The position numbers were made by a program, and so were the translations under genes. This document shows positions 1 to 11,957 of a stretch of 64,000 bases of DNA, in pieces. Each line of letters starts with the position of its first letter. Positions within the stretch are counted from its first letter, which is position 1. A model generated the notes under the pieces. It did no database searches. It was not told where the DNA came from and was given only the letters and a program-made list of their open reading frames with translations. This stretch comes from Bidens hawaiensis (Eukaryota; Streptophyta; Magnoliopsida; Asterales; Asteraceae): positions 62,001 through 126,000 of the forward strand of contig JAIQDT010007374.1 in the NCBI GenBank assembly GCA_021521415.1, given 5' to 3'.

Positions 1-493
1 CCCACGAAGTTTATGACCTGTTAGGTATATTAATAATATTCAAGGGAAACTTTTCAAAGCTAGTTGGGCCTACCAACACATCCCAAGCTAAGTGCGTTAT
101 CTTTTATTTAATCTCATATATAATAGTAATTTTGAAAAACCAATCTCAAATTTTTCTATAATTTTCCATTATTTGCAAAAATTCTCATTAAATATTCGGG
201 ACATTTTTCAAGATAATTTTTTTTCTTCAAAATTTATTTTTATTTCATTTATTATTTATTCTTGTTTTTTTTTGTTTTGTTTTGTTTTTTGTTTTTTGTT
301 TTTATTGGATAAAAATGTGAGTTTCTCATTCCCACACTTAAATGTCACATTGTCCTTAATGAGACAGGAAAAAGACAAAAATATAAAGCAAACATTCAAA
401 TATAAGTAAAGTGGAACAGACTCCCCTGGTAAATATGACGATATTGCCTAAGCGAGCGGCAACGGCATCCCCACACTTGAATCAAACCATGTA
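1..493 (-). other. Non-coding 3' part of an Athila-like element
   Basis: AT-rich stretch with long T runs and no credible gene. Read on the minus strand it follows the last coding remnant of the Athila-like element and includes the phrase AAGTGTGGGGATG near 465-482, a type of sequence common downstream of pol in Athila elements. The 3' LTR would lie to the left of the window. The short plus-strand ORF at 92-409 is low-complexity F/L/S sequence and is not a gene. Confidence 0.45.
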
Positions 494-1720
494 TCATCGA
501 TCAGCCAATAACATCCCTAGAACAGCAACCTGAAAGCAAACCAAGAAACAAGCAGCACACGAAAACAAGAAACCCCAAAATAAAAGTAAAAATAAAAACA
601 TACTACCAGGTTGCCTCCTAAGAAGCGCTAAGTTTACAGAAGAGTCTTTAGCCGGACTCACTCCAGAAATCTCAATCAGGAGGTTTTCTTTTATCCAATC
701 CCGGTTTAACCCATTTAGTTCCACCCGACCAATATTTTTAAGCAAATAACACACAGTGAAACTAACAAGTAATTTTTAACAATCAAACAGGTCAGACCAC
801 CAATACTTAAACTTACCTGGGCCAAACCTAATGTGTGGCATATAATGAGGAAAATGGTTTCTCTTGCATTTCAGTGTTGTCCTATAACTCTTAATGTACC
901 ATCTTTGAACCCTCAAAACATGCTAATCCAAGTATTTTCGCGCCCTCCTCTGTGGATTTGCTTATTTCGGTGGCAATCCACTATCTAGTTCCTCCACAGA
1001 CCTGCTAACCTTCATATGCAGTGGCGACTCAACTACCTCCATATTCTGATCCTCCTCTGTTGCCACTTCCTTTTCTTTTCCGATTGGTGGACGATTGATC
1101 TCCATTGCTGGCTTCCTCATGATTAGTGTTTCTAAGTAGATAAGATCGCCAGCAGGGTCAAATTCTCAATCTTCTTCGTAAACTGGTAAACCCACCAACT
1201 CATCACCAAATTCATCCTCCCAAGATGATGCATGCTCCTCCTCTTTGTCATCTTCCATCTTGTCAAGTAGCTCCTCAACAACATCATCACTCCAGAAGTC
1301 ATCAATGGGATACTGATCGGAAGATTTAACTTCTTGCTGAACCGGTGGTGAGACTGGCTCGTCCATTATCGTCTCTGGTTCCAAAGTGATATCCTCACGT
1401 ACAACCTCATACTCTTCATAAACGACTTGCTCCTTGTAGGAAAAACTCTCAATTTGATATCTAGCACTTAACTCCTCTAACCTAGCTTCAAGTTCTTCTA
1501 TTTTACTGAGTCTATCTATTTCGATCAACTTATCAAGCCTAGATTCCATTTCCTCTAATTTTTTTATTGTGTTTATTTATATGAACTTATCAAACCTGGC
1601 TTCCATTGCCTCTAGTTTTCGGGCTCTTTCACGTTCCTCTTCTTCAGCTCTTTCCAACATCATCTCTTTCCAACATCTTCTATACAAAATACTCCTAAAC
1701 TCACTCGATCTATTAAACAT
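494..1720 (-). pseudogene. Athila-like coding remnants: coiled-coil acidic ORF and a pol-tail-like segment
   Basis: The first open frame after the primer site starts with ATG at 1720 and reads to 1166, with one in-frame TAA near 1580. Its N-terminal half is a charged heptad-type sequence (motifs such as EERERARKLEAMEARF and KIEELEARLEELSARY), predicting a coiled coil. Its C-terminal half is very acidic (DKMEDDKEEEHASSWEDEF). Further down, 754-494 contains NLALLRRQPGS, which resembles the tail found after integrase in Athila-type elements. No gag zinc knuckle, reverse transcriptase or integrase is visible between the primer site and that tail, so the copy is internally deleted or non-autonomous. 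The protein's function is unknown. Assignment to Athila rests on the tRNA-Asp primer site and the tail motif. Confidence 0.5.
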
Positions 1721-1885
1721 ATTAACTAGACTCGATAAAATAAAACAGAAACAAAATTATCCTAAAGACGACTAGACACGCTAAATCTATAACACGGACT
1801 CACAATACACACCACAACTCAAGATACAAAAAGACCAATTAATCTATTAAGTTCAATCAAAGCTAGTTACGGTATCGCCAAAGTA

Positions 1886-1903
1886 TCCCCGGCAACGGCG
1901 CCA
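1886..1903 (-). other. Primer binding site, tRNA-Asp type
   Basis: On the minus strand this reads TGGCGCCGTTGCCGGGGA, complementary over 18 bases to the 3' end of plant tRNA-Asp including CCA. It lies 6 bases inside the LTR end at 1910. Athila-lineage gypsy elements use this primer, so it fixes the orientation (minus) and the LTR boundary. Confidence 0.85.
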
Positions 1904-1909
1904 AAAACT

Positions 1910-2871
1910 TGATGTGCTGAAATGGTCTATAAAATATTAACCTAACCTAGACACTCTAGTTTTAAATTTATAAATTTAGACTATCATAATGCTAGATCAC
2001 TAGACAGGCAAGTGTACCTATCGACTGTAGTAAAGCCTAATGAAGTCCGGATGTCGAACCCACAGGACACTAGCGACACCTAAACTAGACTCTGACTAAA
2101 TTAAACTAAATTGAATTTATTGATTTTTGTGTTTTTTTTATTATTAAATATAAACTAAAAAAATACTTAAACTAAAACTGACACGAAAACAAAATCGGAA
2201 TGAAACTTATATAGGGGAAGCAACTACCTAGGTAGGAATTCTACTAGTAAACTCGTAAACTTCTCGGAATTTGATTTATGACTGGTAACCGGTATCTTAA
2301 AATATTGTTTTTCTCGATGAGGATCGATGAACTCGATATTGATCTACGAAACCGAAAACGCACGGTGAATGTTTTGGTACATTTCGTTACTAATCGGTGA
2401 ACGAAAACGACCGAGTACGAAGACGATATGTAAATATTAACTCGTTGTAGCTCGTATATAAATTTCGGCTGAGTGACGGTACAATATGTGTCTCGTAAGA
2501 AATGAACTTGTGTAATTGCCTAACTATCTATTTATACTACTAACGCATTCGTCCAACTAACTAAGTCATTCGTTACTAGATCCATGCTACTCATTCATTA
2601 GCCATACATGCTTCCAATCACCTCTCATTCATCTACCATTGTTCATTCGTTATGTTCATTACAATCACATTTCCTTCATTCGTTATGTTTATTTGTATGT
2701 TCATTTGTTATGTGCAATGCATCTATGTAGCCTTCCCTCATTCGTTACGTATGTCATGCATTCCAATCACACTTCATTCGCTAGTCCTTTCGCCATATTG
2801 TAGTCTCATTACAAAGACAAAGTGGCTCGTCGGTTCAACTCCTAGAACTTGTCATATTTCATGTACTAACA
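1910..2871 (-). mobile_element. LTR, Athila-like at its U5 end, possibly composite
   Basis: On the minus strand the block begins TGTTAGTAC at 2871 and ends CACATCA at 1910, next to the tRNA-Asp primer site. The U5 part (about 1910-2250) has the phrasing typical of Athila LTRs. Two TATA-like boxes are visible on the minus strand, CCTATATAAG near 2206 and GTATAAATAG near 2537. Just outside the other edge is a polypurine tract, which normally precedes a 3' LTR. The 962 bases are therefore either one LTR shared between tandem elements or the fusion of a copia 3' LTR with an Athila 5' LTR. The outer boundary at 2871 is less secure than the one at 1910. Confidence 0.55.
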
Positions 2872-2885
2872 GACTCCCCCTTGAA
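2872..2885 (-). other. Polypurine tract of a minus-strand element
   Basis: The minus strand reads TCAAGGGGGAGTC directly before TGTTAGTAC. A purine run abutting TG is the plus-strand primer and 3' LTR junction of copia elements. A related but degraded copy, CAAGGGGTAGTTTG followed by TTAGTGC, lies near 2970-2994. Confidence 0.55.
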
Positions 2886-4162
2886 AATTGCTGGAGTTCG
2901 TTAACTTTTAGTTTTTGTCGCTTTCAATTGGTCTTCACGTGTATCTTTATACATATATGCCACAAAGAAAATGCACTAACAAACTACCCCTTGGCGCTGT
3001 ACGTCTCCAATCTTTGTCAGCATCAATCTTGTACACACGATCATCATCTTCACTCTCCCTAACTCGAATACTCTATCATACCTTAAATACACCATCTTGA
3101 GAAGATTCAAGGATTGAATAATCATCACTCTTATCATAACTGTAGTCAATCAACACATTCCATCAATAAACCATAAAATTTATTATGATTTAGCTTTTGA
3201 GCTCAAAATGTATGTACAATAATGTGTAATGGTGAAAATATTTTTGTAACTCGGCAAAAACAATTTGAAAATGTGTATCGCTTGTCGGAAGATCAAAAAT
3301 AAATTGGAAAGAAAATTTTTTGGCTTTTACAAAATTTAAGCTAATACACACCCAAAATATTTTCGATTTTTCAAAATTTATATCAAAACACACCTAAAAT
3401 CCTTTTGTATTTTTCTCAAAATAACGAAAACAAATTAAAGCAGTAAATGTAAGTAGTACATATTTTTGTGAGAAAGATCGCGACATGGGATCATATTGAC
3501 TAGTAACGTCCTAAAATACACTACAATTTTGACATTATTATTAACGTAACCCAATGATGATTGCATATATAATTGTCCACTTTAAACTTTATACAGATCC
3601 TTCAGTAACTTTACGATACGAATTAAGGTTCAATTAAGCACAAATCTTATGTGGATCCCACTTATCAGACACAATTTTTATATCTCTTATACAATGAATT
3701 TCACATGTACGAGTTTCATTTTTCTTTAAATTGATTAGCTGTGACTCATGCAAAAATAATAAAAAGAAAATAAAGTAGAAAGTTAAAAATTTCGCTTAAG
3801 ATCGGTATTACTACACGCAGATAAGGTTCCATTTTAACAAAATAAAAAGATAAAAATAAGTTGAAGTTATATAAGGCGTTAACAATCAAATCGGATAATA
3901 CGAAAAATGAAAACGATCTTCCAACATGGTTAACTCTTTTGAAGATCTTGTTCACCAAAAATAAATCTTGCATTTTAAAACTTTGAATGGTGAACAAGTT
4001 TGCCAATTGAAAATTTTATGAATTTTAAATCTTTGCAAGTAGCAATCAAATCAAACTAAACCAATATGCTGAGATAATCCACTATCAAAAAATTTGATTT
4101 AGCATCAATCCATATGACTTTGATAGATCTTCTTGGATATCCCTACACAAAGACAAGATAAT
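2886..4162. other. Degraded copia-type internal sequence, no gene
   Basis: AT-rich sequence between the gag of the minus-strand copia-type element and its polypurine tract. A short phrase on the minus strand near 2990-3030 (DWRRTAPRGS) resembles the region before the 3' end of some plant copia elements. No integrase or reverse transcriptase motif is visible, so the pol region appears deleted or unrecognisably decayed. ORFs at 3190-3393 and 3746-4006 are low-complexity and not supported as genes. Confidence 0.35.
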
Positions 4163-5857
4163 TTAATGAGAAACTGGAACCCAGACCATAGTCTTAGGTC
4201 GACCAGTATCCTCAACATGATCAGCACATGCTGATGGAATCTTTGGTTTCCAAGCTTGTAACGGTTTATCAGCTTGTTGTCTAAGAAATTTCACATTGTA
4301 AGAACTGTGAGACGTTTCAGGAGACTTTAACAAAGAATTAAAATAAACTCTTTGTTGTTAGCTTTTTGTTCAAGTGTCTCAAATTGCCCAAAAGTTAATG
4401 AAACCTTGTTTAAAGCATTAGGCAATTTGAGTCTTCTCTTGTAAGGACAATCAACAATCAAATGTCCTTTAACATTGCAGTAAAAACATTTTATCAATTC
4501 AACCCGCGTCGAAGATGACTCTGTTACAAGCTTAGACACGGAGGGTTGAATTTTCTCACTTTTCTTCTTTTGGAAAAATTTAAGATTTGAACACTGTGCA
4601 AAACTTTCCAATACATTATAATTAGTAGATTTGACAAATTTGTTTTCTTGAAACAACACTGGTTTGGATTCCTTTTTCATGATTAAGAAAATCTAAGTGA
4701 TCACAATTATAAACTTTTTCAACACATTCAGGTTTAACAAGAGCTATCGGAAAGAGCTCATCAGCAAACATCTTGTCAACACCTTTTAACTTGTAAACTT
4801 TCCAATTTTTACCCTTAACACTTGGTTTTAAAAATGATTTTGATATCTTTTCAGAAACAACTTTCTTTTCACATGTCCTTGGTGCAACAGTCGATTTTCA
4901 ACAGATATATTTTCATTTTTATGAACCACCACTGGTTCAACCACATCTTCAATAAGAATATCATCATTAGTCTGACAGAAAACCAGATTGCTTTAAATAT
5001 GAGATATTGGAGTTAAACAATTCGTTTCTTTCTTAGCAGTCATTTTTGGATCAACTGGTTTTACTTTCTCCTCAGTGATTAGGTTAACCTTACTAACAGT
5101 CACAGGAGGATCTACTGTCAGTGGATAGTTAATGTCCACTTCTTTTAGATCTATTGTATCTGGTCGCATGGTGTAATCATTTCGAAAAGGAGGTGGGATT
5201 TCAACAAAAACTAAACTAGCTTTACCACCCTTTCGGTGATTGCTGCTAACTTCAATGATTTCATTGAGTAAAACAGATGAATTTCTAAATTTATCCAAAT
5301 TATTCTTTAACTCCAGCACCTAATTTTCAAGCTCAGTTATTTTGGTTCATACTTCCAAAATTTTTTGAAATTGTTTTTCGATGATTATTAATTTACATCC
5401 AACCTATGCTTTCAAATCATGATTGCTAATCGACATGACATCAATCTTATCTTTAGATTTTTTATTATTTTCAGCCACTTGTCGATAGTTATCACGAATA
5501 AATGTTAAATCAAAAACTAATTGCTCATTGTGGTGATGAATTGATTCAAGTTTAGACTTATATTCACCACACTGAGAACAATCAATTTTCTGAGGTTCAT
5601 CAACAACAGATGAATTTAAATTCTTAGCACAAGTTTCACAAACAAATGAATCAGATGGTTTAGAAGATACCTCAGGTGACGTTGGCACAGAATCATAAGA
5701 TTCATAAAGATTATCAAGAAGATTCACCTGGGTATGCACGATAATTTTCATCGCATTAGGATCTTTATCAATATTCATTGATGATGTGGTCTTGGATATC
5801 TCATCTGCAAGCATAGACCAACCATCATCAACATGAGCTTTCTTCAAATCCATTAGC
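4163..5857 (-). pseudogene. Copia-type long gag, C-terminal part
   Basis: Minus-strand gag remnants in several frames. The sequence begins at the insertion point (5857) with a polar region containing CETCAKNL and CSQCGEYKSK, cysteine pairs of unknown role. A charged helical segment follows near 5500-5404 (NNKKSKDKIDVMS). A CCHC zinc knuckle, CFYCNVKGHLIVDC, lies near 4490-4450 and should bind genomic RNA. The frame then shifts once near 4345 and ends at TAA 4163-4165 after WVPVSH. Long gags with a coiled-coil-like region before a single knuckle are typical of large plant copia elements. The N-terminal part continues seamlessly at 12683-13106 on the other side of the inserted element. Many stops make this a dead copy. 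Confidence 0.7.
5853..5857. repeat. Target-site duplication TTAGC, left copy
   Basis: TTAGC directly precedes the TG of the 5' LTR at 5858. The same five bases directly follow the 3' LTR (12683-12687) and also directly precede it (11953-11957). Confidence 0.9.
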
Positions 5858-6825
5858 TGTTGGACTCGGTCTGCCCAAGACACATATTATTATTGATGTG
5901 GCTAGTACGTTATGATCCAAGTCGGGTCATACCCAATAACAAGCTAGACAAACACCAATAATATTTGTTTATATATGATATGATCATAACAAACAAATAT
6001 TAACACTTGAGTTATTTGGAAACGGGTTTCTAAATACATTGTACTTGTGAAATAAATAAATCATATGGATCATTTATACTTTGAGAGAGAGCATTCCATA
6101 GTGTTATTTAAGATGGTTAAATAACAATATGTGAATAATGGTTACCAAGCATGTTACCTATATTGTGTTATATTTATTTTGTGAAATAACACAATGTGAG
6201 TTTTATGATATAAAACTTATTTAAAGAAAAAAAAATATAAAATTTCAAATGGGTGAGAGGGTGGCCGCCTCCCCCCCCCCCCTTTTACTCTCTTACAACT
6301 TTTATTTTATATTATTATGTTTTCTTTAGTGGAGACATGCATTGGATGTGAGTGGGTGCCATGGGTGGTGCTTCCATTAACTCCCTAACTCTCTTTCATT
6401 CGTTCTTACAACATTTTTGCAAGTAACAAAACATTCCTCTCTTCCTTTTCTCCCCCATTTTCGGCCATAATGAAGAACATCAAGGAGGAGTTGGTTTTTC
6501 AAGTGAATCATAGCTAAACAAAGGTGTATTGTCGGAGGCTTGGGGTATGCTAGCTTGAGGAGCTTCCATATTCAAGTTCTTGCCTTTCAATCATTCTTTC
6601 TTCACCCGGTTTTGGTTTACTTGAAAGGTAGTTTAACATGCATGAACTTATAGTGACATGCATGTGTTTGATAGTATGTATTTCGTATATGGATCCGGGT
6701 TTGGGTTTTGCATGTATAAAATTGGTTTTATACACCATAAACTAACAACATTTAAAACATTTATCCTCTGCGTTTTTGGTAAAAGTAAGGTTTTATGACT
6801 TTGATAATCTTGTTAAAACCCAACA
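5858..6825 (+). repeat. 5' LTR of the copia element
   Basis: 968 bases starting TGTTGGACTCGG and ending AACCCAACA. A relative lies at 36246-37162. It contains a run of 14 C near 6270 and a region around 6174-6410 that is missing from the 3' LTR at 11958-12682. Confidence 0.92.
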
Positions 6826-6826
6826 A

Positions 6827-6838
6827 TGGTATCAGAGC
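6827..6838 (+). other. Primer binding site, initiator tRNA-Met type
   Basis: TGGTATCAGAGC, one base after the 5' LTR, is the standard 12-base match to the 3' end of plant initiator tRNA-Met used by most copia elements. Confidence 0.95.
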
Positions 6839-8324
6839 CGCTTATACGGATGCATGCTTCATTAAACCCGAAAATATTCGGGTTTATGGTGGGGTTTTAC
6901 CATATGGCCGAAAATTTTAGGGGTTTTGGTTACCCCATGGTTTTTCAAGGTTATGCTTTACATGCATGTGGTAATCTTGAAAAGCTAAGTCATTTGGATG
7001 ATTGATTGTGTTGTTTGGACAAAAACCCGAAACTTTCGGTTTGGTTGTTTTTTGGGCCGAAAGTTTGAGGGAAAAAGGGGAACCATATTGGTCTTTTATT
7101 ATTGCACATTTGGATGTGTATTGGATGTTCATAACCTAGACATGGCCTTATGTTTAGTTGAATGATTGTGTTGATGTGTTTGTTCATTCAAGTGGTTGTT
7201 TGTTCTTTCGATATGGTTGTAATATTTATTTGGGTTTGTAATTTATTTATTCATTCATTTGGTTTGTAATAATAAGTAGATTAGATGCATTTCTTTTACT
7301 AGAAAAATGTATTAGGACATATTTTGTAAAAGAAGATGCAAGGATAGAAGCCCAAATAAAGTGGAGACCACAACACGGGGGTGAACACTTGGAGCATTTG
7401 GATGCGGGATCAAGTGGGAGTTCACCGACACAAGATTATGTCCTTTCGGGTCCCTTAGGAAAGACCTTTTTGACACACTTGTCTTCGGTCAACAAGTGTA
7501 GTCAACATTAGGAGGCTATGGTTATGAACTTGTGGTTGTATGTTTTATGCTTGCATGGTTGATTTTCTTTTGTTTGTGTTATTGCAAAATGGTTTGCTAA
7601 CTACTTAAAATCAACAACTAGCATAAAATTGGTTCCTTAGAAATCGTTAGGTAATAAAAATTGGTTTTATTAAAGTATAATGATTTCATAATAAAATGGG
7701 TTTTATTAATAGGAATTTTGAAAATGGGTTTTTCAACTTAATACCATACATTTGAATGCATGCAAATGAAAGGTGCATAAAAGCTTTTCCAATCTAGAAT
7801 TTAGAAAACTAAAATCCCTTTTATAAAATAAGTCAAACACTATCCTTTTATACAACATTCGAATCACTTGGGAACTCGATATGGGATAAAGGTCACCTAA
7901 CCATGTTGGAGGAAACTTGGGAGTTTGAGGTGAGTTTACCATATAAGTGGGATAAAAGTCACCTAACCAGTTGTATATGTAAACTCACACATGTGTATAA
8001 GTAGGACGACTTAAAATGGAAACCATGTGAATAGGGTCACCGAAGCATGGTATACAATGGTTTTGATGGGATTAAACATGCCAACTAAACATAAGATGTT
8101 TAACTGATCCCATAAAACTAGAAGTTGCAAAGGGTTGCAACTGTCAAACGTTGACTACCTTGTTAATTTAAATAGTAGGATAAAGGTCACCTAACTACTA
8201 TTTGAATGTAACGTTGGGTTCTAGATTTTAATCATTAATTGTCTAGGAGACATAAAGGGTATTAACGATTAAAATTAATTATTGATATCGAAAATACTAA
8301 AATTGAGCTTTGTTATATTTGTAG
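6839..8324 (+). other. Untranslated leader of the copia element
   Basis: About 1.5 kb between primer site and gag start without a credible ORF. It contains a loosely repeated phrase (GGATAAAGGTCACCTAAC and variants near 7885, 7951 and 8170), visible as diverged direct repeats. A leader this long is unusual for copia, and part of it may be a secondary insertion. Confidence 0.6.
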
Positions 8325-11300
8325 ATGGCTGCAATCAACAATCCACCTAACGTTATTATTCCACCCGTTAACAACCTATCACTAAGATCTATTCTCGATA
8401 AGGATCGTCTAAACTATACCAACTTTATGGATTGCTATCGAAACTTGAGAATCGTTCTCAAGCAAGAAAAGAAATATTACGTGATAGACGATGCCGATAA
8501 CTATAACAATTGGGTAAAGCACAATGAGGATTCCGTGCAAGTTTCTTGCCTCATGTTGGGAACTATGATTCCCGAAATTCAAAAGGATTTTGAACTTCAT
8601 GGGGCATACGACATGATCACCCAACTTAAGGAAATGTTCCTTACACAAGCTAGGGTGGAACGCTTCGAAACGGTTCGAGCGCTTCATGCATGTCGTATGG
8701 AAGAAACCCAATCCGTTTCCTCCTATGTGCTTAAGATGAAAAGCCACATTGATTATCTCGAGCGCCTTAATTGTCGCGTCTCAAACGAGTTAGCCACGGA
8801 TTTGATCCTAAATGGGCTAACCAAGAAATTTGAGACTTTTGTTATGAATTATAACATGAATGGGTGGGACAAGAGCATTGGTGAGCTTCACGCAATGCTC
8901 AAGACGGCCGAGACGGGAATGGGTAAAAAGTTTTTACCCGTTCTCACGATCAATGAAAGAAGCAATAGGAAGAGGCATCACCCGGAACCTAAGGCAAAGG
9001 TTGCCAAAGGTAAGGGACACGTCATGGCTAAGTTCAAGGGAAAGGCGAAAGCGGGACCACCCAAACCAAAAGAAAAGAAGCCAAAGGTTTGCATGGAGGA
9101 TCCGTGTTTTGGATGTGGGGAGATAGGGCATTGGATGAGAAATTGTCCAAGCTATCTAAAAGAGTTGAAAGCTAAGAGGGATGCGGGGCAAACCTCGGGT
9201 ACAACTTTCATGATTCATGTTGATCTTAATATTATTTCCTCTAACACATGGGTATTGGATACCGGATGTGGAACTCATATTTGCAATTTGTTGCAGGGGT
9301 TCAAAGGAAATGAAGGATTCAAGAAGGGAGATATTAGTCTCTTCATGGGCAACGGAGCAAAGGTTGTTGTCGAAGCCCGAGGGGACTACATTTTGAAGCT
9401 TCCAAATGGTTTGGAAGTTATTTTAAATAATGTTTTGTATGCTCCTAGTTTGACTAGGAATATTATCTCCGTTTTCTTGTTAAGACAATATGGTTATGAT
9501 TTTAAGTTTATGGATGATTGTATTTATGTTTTCATGAATGATGTATTTTATTTTAAAGCAATGCCATCTAATGGCATTTATGAATTAGTTCATGATAACA
9601 CATCTTATGATAACATGTTGTACCAATCAAGCACCAAAAGACTCAAAATGGATTTGAGTAAGACTTATCTTTGGCATTGTCGTCTTGGTCACATAAAAAA
9701 AGATCGCATACATACACTTCAAAAGAATGGTCTTTTGGAATCAAGTGATGATTCATTCGATAAATGCGAGTCTTGTATGTTAGGAAAGATTACCGAGGAC
9801 CCCTTTAGTGGAACAAACCAAAGGGCAAAAGACTTATTAGGTATCATACATTCGGATGTATGTGGTCCTTTTAAGGCAATGACAAGGAATGGTGAAAGAT
9901 ACTTCATTACCTTTATTGACGACTATAGTCGTTATGGGTATGTGTACTTGTTAAGACACAAAGATGAAGCTTTTGAAATGTTCAAAATCTTTCAAAATGA
10001 AGTACAAAATCAACTCGATAAAACCATCAAAGTACTTCGTTCGGATAGAGGAGGTGAATACCTAAGTGATGCATTCCAAGATCATCTTAGAAGTTGTGGG
10101 ATCATCTCACAACTTACTCCACCTGGAACACCACAACACAATGGTGTGTCCGAGAGGAGAAATCGAACTCTATTAGATATGGTTCGATCTATGATGGCTA
10201 GAAGCACATTGCCTCTATCATTTTGGGGTTTCGCTTTGCTCTCCGCGGCCCGTATTCTAAATATGGCCCCAACCAAGAAAGTGGACAAGACACCTTTTGA
10301 AATATGGAATGGAAGGGCTCCATCATTAACATATTTAAAGGTATGGGGTTGTGAGGCTTATGTCAAGAACAACACCCAAAACAAACTTGAAAGTCGGTCC
10401 ACTAAGTGTATCTTTGTAGGATATCCCAAGGATTCCATGGGATATTATTTCTACAACCCAACCGAGCAAAAAGTGTTCGTTGCTCGAAAGGCCGAGTTCT
10501 TGGAACTAAGTTCCTTGTGGAAGGTACTAGTAGAACAGTGGAACTCGAGGAGGATCGAGAACCACAAGCCAATACACGTTTGGTTGACACTAGCAATCAA
10601 CAAGAGGTTGTTGAGAATGATGAAATGGTTGATCAAAACACACTAAACGTTCGCAAATCCGGTAGAATTAGACATCCACCCGAAAGATATGGATTTTTCA
10701 TGGATGGATGCTATGTGGTAGATTCGGATGAACCCACCACATACCGTGATGCAATGTCACAATCCGATTGTGACAAATGGCTTGAAGCCATGAACGTAGA
10801 GATGCAATCCATGCATGACAACCAAGTATGGGATTTGGTTGTACCACCTCTTAATTCCAAACAGGTTGGAAGTAAGTGGGTTTTCAAGAAGAAAACCGAT
10901 ATTCATGGAAACTTGGATACTTATAAAGCAAGACTTGTAGCAAAAGGTTTCACTCAAACTCAAGGGGTTGACTATGATGAAACTTTTTCTCCCGTAGCAA
11001 TGCTAAAGTCTATTAGGATATTGTTTGCCATAGCCGCACATTATGACTATGAGATATGGCAAATGGATGTTAAAACCGCTTTTCTAAATGGGCATCTTGA
11101 GGAAGATGTCTATATGGTTCAACCCGAAGGTTTTGTCGATCCACAACATCCTAACAAAGTAAGCAAGTTAAAGAAATCAATCTATGGATTGAAACAAGCA
11201 TCTAGAAGTTGGAATCACCGTTTTGATGAAGAAGTTAAGAAATTTGGATTCATCAAAAATGGTGATGAAGCTTGTGTGTATAAGAAAGATAGTGGGAGCA

Positions 11301-11500
11301 TCATTACCTTCTTAGTATTGTATGTTGATGACATACTACTATTTGGGAATGACATTCCAACCATGGAAGGTGTAAAAGCAAGGCTTGAAAGTTGTTTTTC
11401 CATCAAAGATCTTGGTGAAGCCGCCTATATTTTGGGAATAAAGATCTATAGGGATAGATCAAGGTGGTTGATAGGTTTAAACCAAAGTGCATACATTGAC
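8325..11500 (+). pseudogene. Copia gag-pol polyprotein, frameshifted and truncated
   Basis: The polyprotein starts at ATG 8325. Gag runs to about residue 300, with a CCHC knuckle CFGCGEIGHWMRNC near 9106-9147. The protease motif LDTGCGTH (near 9256) is followed by the pre-integrase motif LWHCRLGH (near 9670). The integrase core has its acidic residues in HSDVCGP, LRSDRGGEY and GVSERRNRT. The frame opened at 8325 drifts near 10500 after a one-step frameshift. The reverse transcriptase continues in another frame (about 10500-11500) with KARLVAKGF, MDVKTAFLNG and the catalytic LYVDDILLFG (near 11320). RNase H is missing because the sequence jumps at about 11500 into a copy of the left flank. Apart from the shift and truncation the domains look well preserved. 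Confidence 0.93.
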
Positions 11501-11957
11501 AACCTGTGCTTTCAAATCATGATTGCTAATCGACATGACATCAATCTTATCTTTAGATTTTTTATTATTTTCAGCCACTTCTCGATAGTTATCATGAATA
11601 AATGTTGAATCAAAAACTAATTGCTCATTGTGGTGATGAATTGATTCAAGTTTAGACTTATATTCACCACACTGAGAACAATCAATTTTCTGAGGTTCAT
11701 CAACAACAGGTGAATTTAAATTCTTAGCACAAGTTTCACAAACAAATGAATCAGATGGTTTAGAAGATACCTCAGGTGACGTCGGCACAGAATCATAAGA
11801 TTCATAAAGATTATCAGGAAGATTCACCCTGGTATGCACGATAATTTTCATCGCATTAGGATCTTTATCAATATTCATTGATGATGTGGTCTTGGATATC
11901 TCATCTGCAAGCATAGACCAACCATCATTAACATGAGCTTTCTTCAAATCCATTAGC
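11500..11957 (-). repeat. Duplicate of the left flank (5400-5857) inside the element
   Basis: 458 bases match 5400-5857 colinearly, with no gaps and about 10 substitutions by eye. The copy includes the TTAGC target duplication at its right end, directly before the 3' LTR. The left edge joins copia pol within a shared CAAC, a 4-base microhomology. The copy encodes the same minus-strand gag segment as the original. Confidence 0.93.

Noticed and set aside
6270..6283. C14 run in the copia 5' LTR
   Set aside because: Simple homopolymer, probably slippage; no function inferred.
8409..9131. Minus-strand and alternate-frame ORFs over copia gag
   Set aside because: Shadows of the gag-pol frame.
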